From positions 7,626,001-7,690,000 of the forward strand of contig CM077596.1 in NCBI GenBank assembly GCA_039654915.1: 64,000 nt of DNA. The letters are read 5' to 3'. Shown piece by piece: positions 35,110 through 47,241 of the stretch (within the stretch, counting starts at the first letter, position 1; each line of letters opens with the position of its first letter). Source of the DNA: Aquilaria yunnanensis. Taxonomy: Eukaryota; Streptophyta; Magnoliopsida; Malvales; Thymelaeaceae. The translations under genes were made by a program, and so were the position numbers. A model generated the notes under the pieces. That model was not told the origin of the DNA. It made no database searches and was given only the letters and a program-made list of their open reading frames with translations.

Positions 35110-37142
35110 TGTTTTTTATTTTTTTCATACATTAAAAATTATGGTTCTAATATATATAGTGAGACTGATAATCAGTTCGTTTTAACTTAGATCAATTGAA
35201 TCCAAAATGACTTATGTTTATTCTTATATTTTTTTTACCTAAAACTAATTTTAATTAAAAGCAAATATTATGTAGATGTAATAATCCATTCAAAATACAA
35301 TTTTTGTAATTTTACTAAATTTTTATGAATTTTTCTAGTTTTAGACATCAAAAAATAAAAATTCATAAAAATTTAATAACACCATCAAAATTTACCTTGA
35401 AATTGATTATTTCATCTAAATAATATTGGCTTTCAAATGAAATTGGTTTCAGGCAAAAAAGATATAAAAGTAAAAATAAGTCAGTTGACTTAAATTAAAA
35501 CAAATTGGCCATGAATCTCTCATTTTTTCAACAGCCTTTCATGTTGGAAATTTCCAATGGCCTAACAGTTGGAAATTTTCAATGGCCTAACAGTTGGAAG
35601 TTAAAGTTTTGAAATTTCTAACGTCTTCGCCATTGTAAACTTTTCAACGGCTGATTGTGTTGGAAATTTCCAACGTCTTAGCTGTTGGTAACTAGGGGTT
35701 CAAAATTTCCCATGAGACAGCAGTTAGAAAATAGTGTCCCTTTTTTTTCCAACGGCCAAAATGCATGTTTTTTAGTAGTGCAAAATCACCATCTTCTTTG
35801 GTAAACGTTTATCTTTCACTTATCTAATCAAACAGAAGCACATGCAACTATTGTTTCCAAAGTCTAGGGTGTGGTCTCACTCCAATTTTGATCCCTATGG
35901 TGTTGAAATTTTAATTCTCACACTAGCTTGAATCCAAACCATACATGTGAGCCAATCGAATCTCAATAGCAATATAATTGCTATTGAAATATGTTCCCCA
36001 GCCCATAGTTGAATTCTTAGCCATTCCAACTTTGTGGTGTCGATTTCCCATCCACAAAGCAGGGAACTGAGCAGCTGTCTTTAGCCCTCCTAATCTCTAT
36101 CATTTTCTTTCTTCTATTCTATGAGCATAAGCGAGCCCTCTTCAACCTGTTAAGTTTCCCTCCATCATCACCTCTTCCTCCCTAAATTTTGATCCAAAAC
36201 CTCCTCCCACACTGAAGTCAGCTCTCCTTCTGCCGTTGCCTCCTCCTTGAACATTAGATACTAGATTTGATCCGAAACTGCCTGATCTAATGAATGGCCT
36301 CCTTTATTTAATCCTCCGGCCACCATTTAAACCACCATGTCTGGCTCTAATTCTCTATCCATTATCCCTTCTCTTGTTGCCTCTAGTTTTTCTCCCTCCT
36401 TACAAGGGTATTTGTACCTATTCTTTGGCCTATTAGAAATTGATTCACCTGATAACAAAGGATTAAAATGGTTTGGATTTCTCAAGATTTTAATTTAGAG
36501 AATCAGAGATTTTCAGAGAATAAAACAACCGAAACAATTGTTTTGGGAGGGGTATCTGCTTAATTTTGTTCTTTTGAGTTTTTTTGTACAAATCATACTA
36601 TATTTGTACCAATTCCTTAACATGTATGGCTATTGTGGCTAGCAAACTAATCCAACTCACCTCCACCTAATAGAATATTCTTTTTGAAAGTGGAATATTA
36701 CCACTGTTAAGTGTCATATTGTTAAATATCTCCATTTTCCATAACATTGATGCCAAATAGGCTCATTTCAAAACTTTCCATGGCAAATTTGCCCCAAAAA
36801 ATACTTTCGTAGCAAAATTATTCTCTACCCTATACTTTAATGGAAAAATTGCCCTTTTTGCCAATTATAATTATTCCCATAAGTAATGGTCATCTCTCAA
36901 CAATGGGGTAATTGAAAGTTTTGAAACTTGAGGGGTCATGGCCAAACTTTAAAGGGATTGGTGTAATAAACCATATCTTTCATAAGTCCCATTACACTTG
37001 ATAAGCTAACGAGACAGGTATCTTTAGGCTCGAGCTAGGCTCATTAAGATATTAAGCTCTTGATAAGGCTCTACTTAAAAAGCCTTAAATCAGATGCAAT
37101 CTCTAGCTCCTAGATAAGGACCCAACTTGTTTACATGCCTAA

Positions 37143-37855
37143 TGGGGTTAGTTTGTGCTGGTGGTGGTGGTGGAGCAAGTATAATTTGCAAAAGCTGCAA
37201 AAGCTTGGGGGTTACTCAACTTTGTTGGGGAAAGTGTAATTTTAGTCCTCAAATTTGTCATAATATTTTGTTAAAGGTCTTAAACTTTTACTTATTCTAA
37301 ATAAGTCCTAAATATTGGCAAGTATTAATGATTAATTATATAGTTACTAAAAGATGATTGCAGAACATAAGTGTGCACATTCAATTTATTTGGTTTAAAC
37401 TGAACCAAATTAGGTGGTTTATTCATTTTTCAGTCTTGGATGGATACCCAATAAACCAAATTTTTATGTAAAACTAAACTCAAACCGAACTAAAATATTT
37501 TGATTCAATTCAATTCCAAACAAAAATAATTGAAAATGAGTAATAACTGAAATGCCTTTGATTTTGAAACAGCTGCTTTTTGCTTCCAACCCCAATCACT
37601 TTTGCATACACCCGATCCAATACCCACAAATCTGGGAGAGCTATAAGAAGGCAGAAGCCTCCTTATAGACCATTGAGAATGTCGACTTATCCTAGGACCT
37701 TTTTCATTAAGACTTTCTCATCACTGATGAATGCCACTTCATCAACCTTGTCTTTACCTTTTTCGCAGCCTCCAATGACATCATCCTAAAACAGAAGACA
37801 AATAATGGACTAAAACAACCTTGTAGGGTGAGGGTTATTGTTTCATAAATGGTGT
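37143..37855. other. Unassigned stretch with a short ORF
   Basis: A (GGT)4-5 run lies at about 37157-37172. A 69-codon plus-strand frame (37580-37789) is Ser/Thr/Pro-rich with no recognised domain. The rest is noncoding and AT-rich. Confidence 0.3.
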
Positions 37856-37859
37856 TACT

Positions 37860-40440
37860 AGATGTTCATAGCATCCTAGGGTGATTGTGACAAACCTTCT
37901 AGTCAACGACTGACTTTGACCTTGTAAGTATGTTTATTTTAAGTGTTTTCACCTAAATGCCTAAAGTTAGTATCTTATTAAGCAAGAAAGACAAAATATT
38001 AGTATCTTATTAAGCAAAAAAGACAAATTAAGTAAAGTAAAGATGAGTTCCTAAGTGTGATTTGGCACCTAAGAGTCATAAGGGCAAAATGGTAATTTTG
38101 ACCCAAGCAATTGACATGACTATAATTTTGATGAAATTAGGGTCATGTAAGGATTGTTTTGACTGATTAAGTTAAGACTATAAGTTATTCTGGCTATTAA
38201 AACCACCATTTGAAGAAAAAGTGCAAAAATTGCACTAAGTGTTCAAATGAACCATTTATGCCTTTAAGTGGCTTATGTGGCCAAGAGGCTAAGTGTAGAA
38301 GGCATAAATAAATTCTTTAGAACCAAGAAGGGATGGTTTTGAAAGTATTTCTAGTGGCCAAAGTGAAACAAAAGAGAACTTGAGGGCCAAGAAACAAGAA
38401 AACAAAAAGGAGGCTTTAATGGCGTTGGTAGGATATTTCTACCAAGTGTTGACCTTCATCATCCATCTTTTTCTTTCCAAATTTTGTGGCTTTCTCTACC
38501 CAACAGATTGTCTACTCCAAACCTCCCAAATCTCACAAATTTTCTAGCAAATTCAAAGGCCACAAATTTTCTAGCAAATTTAAAGGCCCCAAAGTGAAAT
38601 CAAGAAACCTTTAACTCATTCTTGGTGCATTGACTTCATTTTAGCTCTTTGTTGCTTGTTTTGGGCATAAACCCTAAGGTAAGCTTCTTGGTTTGATTAG
38701 AGCTGGTTCTAAGTTGATTGAGTAGCTAGAAATGGTCTTTATTTAAAGTTCTTGATGCCATATCACATTGGTTTCAAGTCTAGCACTCAAGAGAGCTAAG
38801 TTGAGCTCAAATGTGCTTGTGGTGCTTGTGTTTTGTTATTGCTTTGTGGCTGAATTTGAGGTAAGGGTTCAAGTTAATTTAACTATAATAATGCATAGAA
38901 ATATGGTATTACATGTTGGAATGAAGTAGAAACAATACACATTTAAATTGGCTTCAAGGATTGAAAGATTGAGCAAGGTTTGTGCAAGATAGCATAAGTG
39001 CACAAAGTGCTGTCAGGCCATTGGCAACGCACCGCCAACCTTTAAGATGTGTCACCAAAAACCTCCTAGGAAACCTGAGAACTGATGTCTTTGGTGACAC
39101 ATCAACAAGGTCCAAGCCCCTCAAGCTCGGGGCACTTTAAGAACGTTTCAATATCTTGGTTAACATCCCTGGGCTATTCTAAGATATCCCGTAGCTTTGG
39201 TTGGGTCTAAAACTCATTCCTAAGTTGAGAATTATGCATTATTTAAGTGGTATCCAAATGGTATGGTTAAAGTATGGGTAAGTAGAGTGGCTATGGCGGT
39301 AAAAATGCTCAAGTTGTTAAGGGGGCACTAAAAGGATTAAGGTGAATTTTGGAGTTTTCATTTGCCCAAGTTAGAGATCTTAGACCTTTAGGAATAAAGA
39401 GAAAACCTAAGAGAATCCCAACCAAATCTTTTGGTTTGGTAAGTGAGCTACTAAGATGCTATAAGTTAAGCTCTAAAAGCTTGGCAAGTTGGACCACATA
39501 AGATGGCTATCATGCACAATAAGTTAAGGGAAAGACGGGTAAGATTTGAGAGGAGGTGATGACTTACTCTATGACCCATAAGTGATACTTAAGGGAGATA
39601 AAGGAATAGGGATACAAGGGTCAATGTCTCAAATACTTCCATCGTTTGAGCTCATGGCAAAAATAAGGCACCTAAGGTGTAAGAAGTCCCAAGGATTGTG
39701 TATGTTGCATAACATGCATTGCATATCTATTATGTTACTTGTTTGTGATGATTTTTGGTTGGTTATTTGCTTGTTTGTATGTCATATTTCCATGCATGTT
39801 TCCTATCTTCTTTGCAGGTACCCCAAGGGACCCCTACTAAGTATATTCATCTACTCACTCCCTTAAGTATGTTGTGCGGGTTCTAATGTCAGGCCTAACA
39901 ACTAAGTGAATAGTTGTGGGCTAAGTTTTCCTTTTTCCAAGTACTTATTTACATAAATCCTTGAGATTCTAAAGTTACTTGAGTGATAAGCTTTGTACTA
40001 ACTAAGTGTTATGCCTTTACAGTTTAGAGGCTAAGTGGTGCACAAGGATAAGTAATGGCTTGTGCTTGGAGCTTGATAGCTCAAAGGTGGGGCTCAAGTG
40101 ATGGATCTTGGTTATAATTTTGCCTTGTATATATATAGTACCTTGTGTACTAAGACATTACCTTTATTAGAATACATTATGGTGTTAAACCATTGAGTTA
40201 TTTTTGGGTGTATGATAGTGTTATAGAGTGTGCACAAACTATTACTTAAAGTTGAAGTAATTAGTATTTTGTTGTCATGGCACGTTTTAAGTACGTTTTA
40301 AATGGAATGCTTGAGCGATGTTTTCTTAAATGGTTTACTTATTTGTTTTGCATCGCCAGGACAAACACTTACATATTTTCTTGTAGGGTAGGTTAAGAAA
40401 CTAATTGCACGTAAACTATCTTAATTTACCTGCTAGTAAT
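37860..40440 (+). repeat. Gypsy LTR-like block (Del/Tekay-like layout)
   Basis: A CT-rich leader-like segment is followed by CATAAACCCTAAGGTAAGC at about 38668. Next come GCAACGCACCGCC and GGTGACACATC motifs at 39025-39110, and then TTTGCAGGTACC...CCTACTAAGTATATTC...CACTCCC at about 39815-39865. The same landmarks appear inverted at 45950-47200 and loosely at 11170-11700. There is no coding sequence. Ends and TSD are unresolved. Confidence 0.45.
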
Positions 40441-40809
40441 AGTTAGCCAATTGTAACTAAGTGGGATTACAGTCCTTAAAAGCCTACAAGTTAAGCAATT
40501 CAGGCCACTGGGACCCTACTCTGTGATAATGATGGTTTTCTATGGGTATTCTCTTAGCTATATCTACTTTAGAAAATACTCCTAGCAAGTGACCAAGGAA
40601 ACTCTAATGCCTCATGCATCAAATACAAGTGATTTAAGCAACAATCTCTTCCACTAAGGGGCTCCTTAGATATTTTAAGGTGTCAAGAAAACTACCTCCG
40701 CCCACCTAATGCTCATAGCTCATAGAAGGCTCTCTCAGTCCCTTTCTATGAACACCTTTGTGTTATGTGTGTTTCTAGTACCAAAACAATCAAACCATGA
40801 TTGTTAAGC
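40441..40809. other. Unassigned noncoding stretch
   Basis: No ORF or element end is recognised. It may be the 3' portion of the preceding LTR-like block. Confidence 0.3.
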
Positions 40810-41740
40810 CTAGAAATGGGCACTGGACCTGCTCAAGATATAATTACAAGCATGTTTCAACCATTCAATCCATAGGTCACCCAAACCCTATGGGATTTGG
40901 GGTCATTACTCAAACAACAAAAAAATAAACAAAGCAAAGAGAGTGATGGAAGAGAAGACATGATAAGGGGAAGTAGAAAACTAAGGAAACTTAACTAAAG
41001 GATGTGACCACAAAACAAAGACAAACCATCCTCTTGAGGCATAAAACAAGCTTCAAAGAGTTCTCAACTGTCAAAAGCTAAGTAAAATGTGATAAAAGGA
41101 TCATATGATCTAAATATGGTTTCTAACTCTACAAATCCATGTTTTATACAATCCACATATCCAAAATATCAAAATGTCACACTGGACCAATTACAAAGAG
41201 GTTTGGCAAGGATCCTTAGCCCACAAATTGCTGAAAATGAGGCCTAATTGTTTGAAAAATCTGCATAAAAATTGGTTCCCAATATTACCATGTGCGCCAT
41301 GGTGGCATTGCATGAAAATTGGTTCCCACTGTTACCATGCATCTGAAGAGGTATATAGGTTCTTCCAAGGGTTCACCACGCTAACACTGTATACATGGTG
41401 GCCACTACACTCACCACCACATGTGTGGTGGTAGCACATGTCCATCATTCTTAGCTCTAAGTTCCTATATGCTCTTTGTGCTTGAACGGCATACTTGCTA
41501 GTGGTGCCGTGAAGGCAAGGACATCATTTTTTTTTTTGGCTTTTGCATGCTCTATTTTCACACAAAATTTTACAATCCACTTAGGCTTTGGATCTCTACA
41601 CCTCCATAGCTCTATTTATGTTGTTTTTAACTTCCACTAGCTCCGACCTTCGTTACCTACAAAAACACATCAAACAAAATTAAGTACTGGCAATTACAAA
41701 CCTTATAAGCACAATTTAATGGGGAAATAGATAGATATAT
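40810..41740 (-). repeat. LTR-like block with ACCATGGTGG motifs
   Basis: On the minus strand the text has the layout of a gypsy LTR (TTTTTGTAGGTAACGAAGG at about 41650, then several ACCATG/CATGGTGG phrases at 41285-41435). The 86-codon plus frame across it (41174-41434) has no domain. The boundaries are estimates. Confidence 0.35.
41412..41429. repeat. Perfect hairpin CCACCACA-TG-TGTGGTGG
   Basis: Eight-base perfect arms around a two-base loop. The position is accurate to a few bases. Confidence 0.7.
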
Positions 41741-41801
41741 TGAGCACTCAACAGTTAGCCAATTTAATATTGGCAAAAAGATTGGTGGTTAAAGATGTTT
41801 G
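41741..41801 (+). pseudogene. Gypsy RT remnant, left piece
   Basis: The plus strand reads LANLILAKRLVVKDVC, matching the gypsy segment WLANVVLVKK..KWRVCVD just upstream of the RT palm. The reading continues after the inserted solo LTR at 43562. Confidence 0.65.
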
Positions 41802-43561
41802 TGTATAGTAACGTGTTTTTTAGAGTTGTCACCAATCTGTTTCACCTAAGTCGATTGAATACTTGTTATGGTCTATGAGAGATTCTGATATCATGAATCG
41901 GTTACGCTAAAATAACCTTATTATAGTACCTGGAAATTGGTACCATGGGGTTCAGTTTTATCATTTCCTAACTTTTTATCTTCTTTGCTTAATCGTTGAC
42001 AAAAAATAAATAAATAAATTTATTTAATTAGGCTTAATTTTTAATTAATTTAATTTCAAATCGTGAATCTTACCAGACCAATTAAATATGAAATATTAGA
42101 TGTTCAAGAAATTTTAAGACTTTACTAAATCCACGAAAAATTTGGAAGGAACATGTTGTTCTAAGCCGTGAGTTTTACCAAACCAATCAGATTTGAACGA
42201 ACAATCCACCTGGGGATTTTATCATATCCACCAAGAATGGTTTCCAAAAAATTTGTTAAGTATTTAAAAGTTGCTTAACCAATATTTTATGTATGTTACT
42301 ATTAGACGTATCATGAGAATTAAAATTAAACTATTCTAAAAAAATAAACAAGAGTCAATTTAATGACCAAGTTGAATGCAAGGCCAAACCAACAATATGC
42401 AAAATAAAAGAAAGTTAGTAATCCAGATGAATGGACTAAAAAGAATGGGGGACTAATCAAGGTTTATACCTAAAAGAGCAGCTTGACTGGATCAGATCCG
42501 GGTGAAAATGAATCGGGTTTGCGGGTCGTGAAACGGATATCCTTTGATTCGGTGTTCTCCGGCGTTGCTTGGGCAATCGGCGGCCTAAGATTTGCTTGGG
42601 CAGAGACGCGCGTCCTGCAGGAGGAATGAAAGGTGGCCGGCTGCGTCGAGAACGGCGGGACAGAGGGGGGGACGATGGCTACGGCGCTCGGGCTTCGCTA
42701 AATCGGCGACGGGAACAGCGATGGGAGCGGCGCCTGGGCACGGTTGTGCGACGTCGAGCGAGTAGGGACGGCTAGCGGCGGTGGAAGGAGCACCTGGGCA
42801 CGGCGGAGGCGTGGCTGGCTGAATTGGAAGCGATGACGTGACTTCCAGGGGCGGCGGCAGCGGCTGGAGAGGGTTTAGGGTCTTGGGAAGCTGAAAACGA
42901 AAAATCAGGTGCTATGGCTGCAGTTTTCTCTTTTCTTAGATAGGAGCATAGGGTTTCGAATTTCTGCCCTCCTCTTCTCTCAAATGTGACTTATATTTAT
43001 ACTAGAGGAGGTTTAAAACGTGATTAACACGGTTTTGAGAGTTTAAACTTCATCCAAATCAGATTTGAAGAAGTTTAAGTCAATTAGGATATAATCTAGT
43101 AAAATTACAAGTTTAAGTCCAATAAAACTCTCAATCTGCTAATCTGGCCCTATATTCTATGCGAATTTCAATTTGACCCAAAACTTTCAGGATTAATCAA
43201 ATTAGCCCAAAACTTTGCAAAAATAACAAGATTTTTCCAGAATTTCATAAAATCGCCAGATTTAGCTCAAACTCTCTAAAATTGAAAAATTTACCCTAAT
43301 CCTTTCAATTTTACCTATAACTTTCTAAGAAACCTCGAATTCCGCACAAACTTTTTCCTGCAAAACCTTTAAGACTGCAAATTAGTACATAAACTAAAAT
43401 AAATTCCTATTTCTACCCTAGGTGAACACTTTAAACTCCAAAAATCAATAACACCTAAAAAGACCAAATTGCCCCTACAAAACCAAAATGCTCCTAAACT
43501 AATTTTTTCTAACTTATAACTAAAACAAAAGTTAGTACTCGGACAAAATTGGGTGTCAATA
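41802..43561 (-). mobile_element. Solo LTR of an Ogre/Tat-type element
   Basis: Minus orientation. Its start (TATTGACACCCAATTTTGTCC region, 43545-43561) matches the starts TGTTGACACCCAATTTCG at 47243 and 50148. Its end carries TAGCGTAACCG, AATCGACTTAGG and GATTGGTGACAACTC, matching the end of the 50148-54066 LTR. A TATA box (AGTATAAATATAAG, minus strand, near 42990-43003) precedes a GC-rich leader island (42480-42900). Flanks GTTTG (41797-41801) and GTGTG (43562-43566) form a near-perfect 5-bp TSD. No internal region follows, so it is a recombined solo LTR. Confidence 0.8.
42569..42900 (-). other. GC-rich leader island of the solo LTR
   Basis: A strikingly GC-rich stretch (GGCGGC, CGGCGACGGG repeats) in AT-rich surroundings, downstream of the minus-strand TATA box. 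The plus-strand 68-codon frame (42569-42775) is a product of GC bias. Confidence 0.6.
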
Positions 43562-45275
43562 GTGTGGACGACATGAACCTAAATGACGCTTACCCAAAGA
43601 ATCATTGCCTCGGCCTTCAATAGATTAGCTCATTAATGCCCGATAGAGTTCAAAGTCATGACTTTCATGGATGCCTTCAATGGGTGCCATCAAAGTTGAA
43701 TGAGCCCTGATGATGAGGAAAAAAAAGTCGTCACCACCTTGGAAGTGATATATTGCTACAAACGAATGCCCATTGGATTGAAGAATGTAGGAGCAATCTA
43801 CTAGAGGTTGATGAATAAAGTTTTCGCAATAGAGTTGGGCTGCAACATAGAGGTATACATTGATAACATAATTGTAAAAATAAGGGCCCTCGATTAACAT
43901 ATCTATGACCACAGAGAAAGTTTTCAGTGTATGTGTTAGTTCAAATGTGCCTCAACCCAAAGTAGTGTCTCTTTAGGGTTAAAGAGGGGAAGTTCTTATG
44001 ATTCATGGCCTCCGAGAAAGGCATCAAAATGAATTTTGATGAGATTGATATCATGTTAAAGATACGAGACCTTAATGAAAAAATAGACATCCAAAAGCTA
44101 GTAGGAAGACTAGTAGCCCTTAGATGCTTTATTTTGCAATTTAAGGATAGATGTAAACCTTCTATAAAGTTCTTACAAAGGTTCAAAGTTTGAAAGCATT
44201 GAAGAATGCAATGAGGCCCTCATCTATATTAAGGAATACTTGAGATAGCCACCCACACTCAAATAGCCACAGTTGGAAGACCCCTTTGTTTTATACCTCA
44301 TCATGATTATGGGGTAGGATAGCGATGTCCTGGTCAAGGATGAAGGAAAGGAAAAGTGGCCCATTTATTATGTTAGCAAAACATTGCAGGATGAAAAATT
44401 TGTACACCCATTACTTCAAAAAGCAATATTATCCTTAATAATAGCCTCAAGAAAGTTAAGCTAGTACTTTTAGACCCATCCTATAATCATCAGGATTGGA
44501 TGACCAGTCAAAGATGTTTTGCAGATACCTGTTGACTTGGGTAGACTGGCCAAGTGGTGCGTAAAGCTGGGAGAGTTTAATATCTAGTATGAACTGCATA
44601 GGGCTATTAACGCTTAGGCATTAGTAGACTTTTTGACTGAGTTGTCCTTGAGGGGAAGAAAGCCCCAAAGCCAAGGAACAAAGTAACACCTATGTTTGGG
44701 GGCGCATTTTAGATTGAAGGAGCCTGAGGAATGGACAAATAGGGGGTAGGGTCATCCTAAAATGACCCATCGGCAAAGAGGTGGTATTGAAAGTCAAGTT
44801 CAAGTTTTAGGTTACCAATAATGTAACAGAATATAAAGCTATTATCGCTGGACTCAAGATGGCTGATCAAGCAGGGGTATGACACCTGGTGGTTTTTAGT
44901 GATTCCCAACTTATGGTCAATCAAGAAAATGGGATTGTAGGGGGAAAGACCCACAGGTAATTATCTTAAGTTCATTAAGGAATTGATTAAGTCTTTTGGC
45001 CACATGTAGAATGAAAAAGTTCCAAGGCAAGGAATAAGTGAGATAACACTATACCTAAAGGCAAAGAAGAAGCATGGAAAAAGGTATTGGTAGAGTGGTC
45101 GATTCATCTACTTGAGTTACAAAAAGTACCAGAACATGTTGAATGGAGAAGGCCAATTAAACACTTCTTTAAAACTAGGCAACTAAGTGGATCTCCCGAG
45201 GAACAGGGGCAACGAGGATTTGTTAAAGGAGATTTGTCCTTATCGAATAAGTATTACATCAAATGGGATTTTTAC
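43562..45275 (+). pseudogene. Gypsy RT-RNase H remnant
   Basis: The plus strand reads DDMNLNDAYPKNH (usual DLNKACPKD). It continues with RMPIGLKNVGAIY, EVYIDNIIVKI (usual YVDDMIVK), GLKRGKFL, KLVGRLVALRCFI and then RNase H-like GYDTWWFLVIPNLWS at about 44880. A tether to integrase near 45090-45270 reads LELQKVPEHVEWRRP. Many stops and frame changes interrupt it. Integrase is missing: the copy is cut at about 45275 by the next LTR-like block. With 41741-41801 it forms one interrupted RT. Confidence 0.82.
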
Positions 45276-47241
45276 TGACACGGCCATCCCTGGCCTCTAC
45301 CCAGGACACCTGTGAGAACTTGGTCTCATGGCGGATTGTAGTTGGTACTCATTGATATGTGCGCGGATTAAGTCCATGTCACTAGTTGATTATCCTAGAA
45401 TATGCAATATGCATGCTCTTTATGCTTTGACGGGTTATTTAAATCCATAAAATGTTAATGTGGCCACAATTTTTCATATAAAACAAGTAAAGCAGTCAAA
45501 GCATACAAATCAACCTTTATATGAGTTAACTACACATAACAACATGCGTGAGCATTCATACATATAGTAGCTAATGCCCCCGCCCAAAAAGCAATCCTTG
45601 AGTCCATGACTCTTCATTTCATAACTGAGGAGGCAACAAGAGTACTATGTACACATACAAAATCCTCTACTGAGATCTTCTCATACTAACTCCCACCTTA
45701 GATGTGAATCCCAGTGGCGAGCTTTAGAGACTCCTCTGGATCCAACTAGGTCTAGCTATGCTTGACTATGTCCAATGTGCACTAGGCTCTGTAACCAATG
45801 AGCAATTTAGTTAGTACTGTGCAAGACCAACAAGCATCCAAACAATAAGTACTAGAATCATCAAAACTCAGGTGCACCAAAAACTACTACCAGAGTAACC
45901 CTCAATCGTCACTTGGCCCAACTCCTTCTGTATCTGCACAACAAAATAGTAAGGGTGAGAATCCAAGATTCTCAGTAAGGGGTAACCTCATGTACCAACA
46001 GTAAAACTGTGGACAGGTATGAAATAACTCATGCATACTCTCTGCTAGCTCTCGCAGTGTGAGGGACCTCTCATATATGTAAATATATGGATATGCATGC
46101 TCGGATCCCGAAGGACCACTCCTCACATAATTTTCTTACTTTCTCACGGGCGTCACTCCATGGCTCACAAGTCTAGCTCTCGACTTGTGCCTCGTAAGCC
46201 TTAGCTTATGCCTGACTTATTATATAACCTCTCCTTAACTTTGTTGTGCAAGGGAATTGTGGTGAGAACTATGTAACTAGGTTATTAAACCTCATAACCT
46301 CGGTGCATTTGAAGCCACACCTTACAACCCTGTGATTTCCAGCACTGCTAGGTTGCCAAGGGTTCTAAAACTTACACCTCAAGCTCATGACACTTGGTTA
46401 CATTCGCTTGCAACTTAGTTTCCTTGCTTACTCAACAAGTAACCTCAAAACTTTTCAAAACTCAAGGAAACTCCCACTTCTCGAGGGACTTTAGGAAGTC
46501 TCGAAGTACCCCCGGCATACTTGAGGGCCAAGGTACCCAAAGGACCTCCTTGGGAGTCACCTCAATCATCCTAGCAAAATGTTCAAAATTTTGCTTTTAA
46601 AAATTATCCTCACTTTGATTCAAAACAACTTTAAATCTGGGTCATTTTAGATCTTTCTAAAACTTATAAGTGATAGTACTCCCTCTTAGCTTCGCGTGGA
46701 ACTTTGAATCACCTCAATCGGACACTCGAGCGAAAAGTTATGCTAAAAACAAAATCGGGTCTCCAATGCTGTCTTGGCGACACGTCGCCACAGTTGTCGA
46801 CGTTCTGTGAACCTTTTTCCAATTGGCGACGCGTCGCCAATTATGGGTACCTCTTGGCGACGCATCGCCAATCTGCGAAACTGCAAAATTGGCACGCATT
46901 TTACTGCTATGACCTTTGGCTACTTAGTACACATATCAAACATGCATAAAAAGCCACCAAACTTCACACACATATAGTTCATGTTGCAAGGAACATAACC
47001 AACCCGCACAATGCCATTAATGATGCTCTATAACATCATCAAATCTTCCTCAAACCTCATAGTTCACCATAATTCAACCAAAACTCATACTCAATGCTAT
47101 GGCTAATTTCAATCAATTTCTTACAACAAACTTAAGCCACAAGCATTGTTTAAGCTTAAAAACACTACTCCATTACCTCAACTCCAAGATACAAGCTAGA
47201 ATCACTCCTCTTTTCAAGCAACCAAGTGCAAGAAATCCTCA
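45276..47241 (-). repeat. Gypsy LTR, Del/Tekay-like, minus strand
   Basis: On the minus strand it reads CCCTTACTGAGAATCTTGG, then TTGTTGTGCAGATACAGAAGG near 45920-45990, a layout characteristic of Del/Tekay chromovirus LTRs. It also carries three GCGACGCGTCGC-type palindromes at 46770-46875. The left edge TGACACGG and right edge CTCA would give TG...CA ends of about 1.97 kb. The TSD cannot be read, because the next LTR starts at 47243. Confidence 0.55.
46821..46842. repeat. Perfect 22-bp palindrome with two near copies
   Basis: AATTGGCGACG followed by its exact reverse complement. Related imperfect copies lie at about 46774-46792 (TTGGCGACACGTCGCCAC) and about 46854-46871 (TTGGCGACGCATCGCCAA). 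Confidence 0.92.

Larger units (their letters stand above)
33587..35780. mobile_element. CACTA element, non-autonomous, 2,194 bp
   Basis: Begins CACTAGTAAAAAAAAGGC and ends, in reverse complement, CACTACTAAAAAACATGC. It is flanked by the 3-bp TSD CAA on both sides (33584-33586 and 35781-35783), the hallmark of CACTA elements. Many subterminal copies of TTTCCAATGGC, in both orientations, fill the first about 300 bp and the last about 260 bp, where CACTA transposase binds in known families. The interior carries a Stowaway MITE and a purine-rich frame at 34308-34625, but no transposase. It depends on an autonomous partner. Confidence 0.92.
33279..36878. mobile_element. Long-TIR element, probably Mutator-like
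   Basis: The left arm starts GGGGTAAATTATAATTGG. The right arm, reverse-complemented, starts GGGAATAATTATAATTGG. The inverted similarity continues for about 95 bp with only modest divergence (shared AAAAGGG, ATTAAAGTAT, TAATTTTG and CAAATTTG), and weaker similarity extends outwards. No transposase is present. The interior beyond the nested CACTA has a CT-rich, leader-like segment (36060-36420) that might be captured gene sequence. The 9-bp TSD is unresolved. Confidence 0.55.
33118..37142. mobile_element. Outer hAT-like inverted-repeat pair enclosing nested elements
   Basis: TAGGCATGTACTCAAATTG at 33118 faces, in inverted orientation, TAGGCATGTAAACAAGTTG ending at 37142. Further inside, AGGCTTTAGC and AGGCTTTTTAAG also correspond. 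Such TAGGCATGTAAAC ends are typical of a plant hAT MITE group. No 8-bp TSD was found, so the pair may instead be two separate fragments in opposite orientation. Confidence 0.4.

Noticed and set aside
37580..37789. 69-codon ORF
   Set aside because: No domain or supporting promoter; the size is expected by chance.
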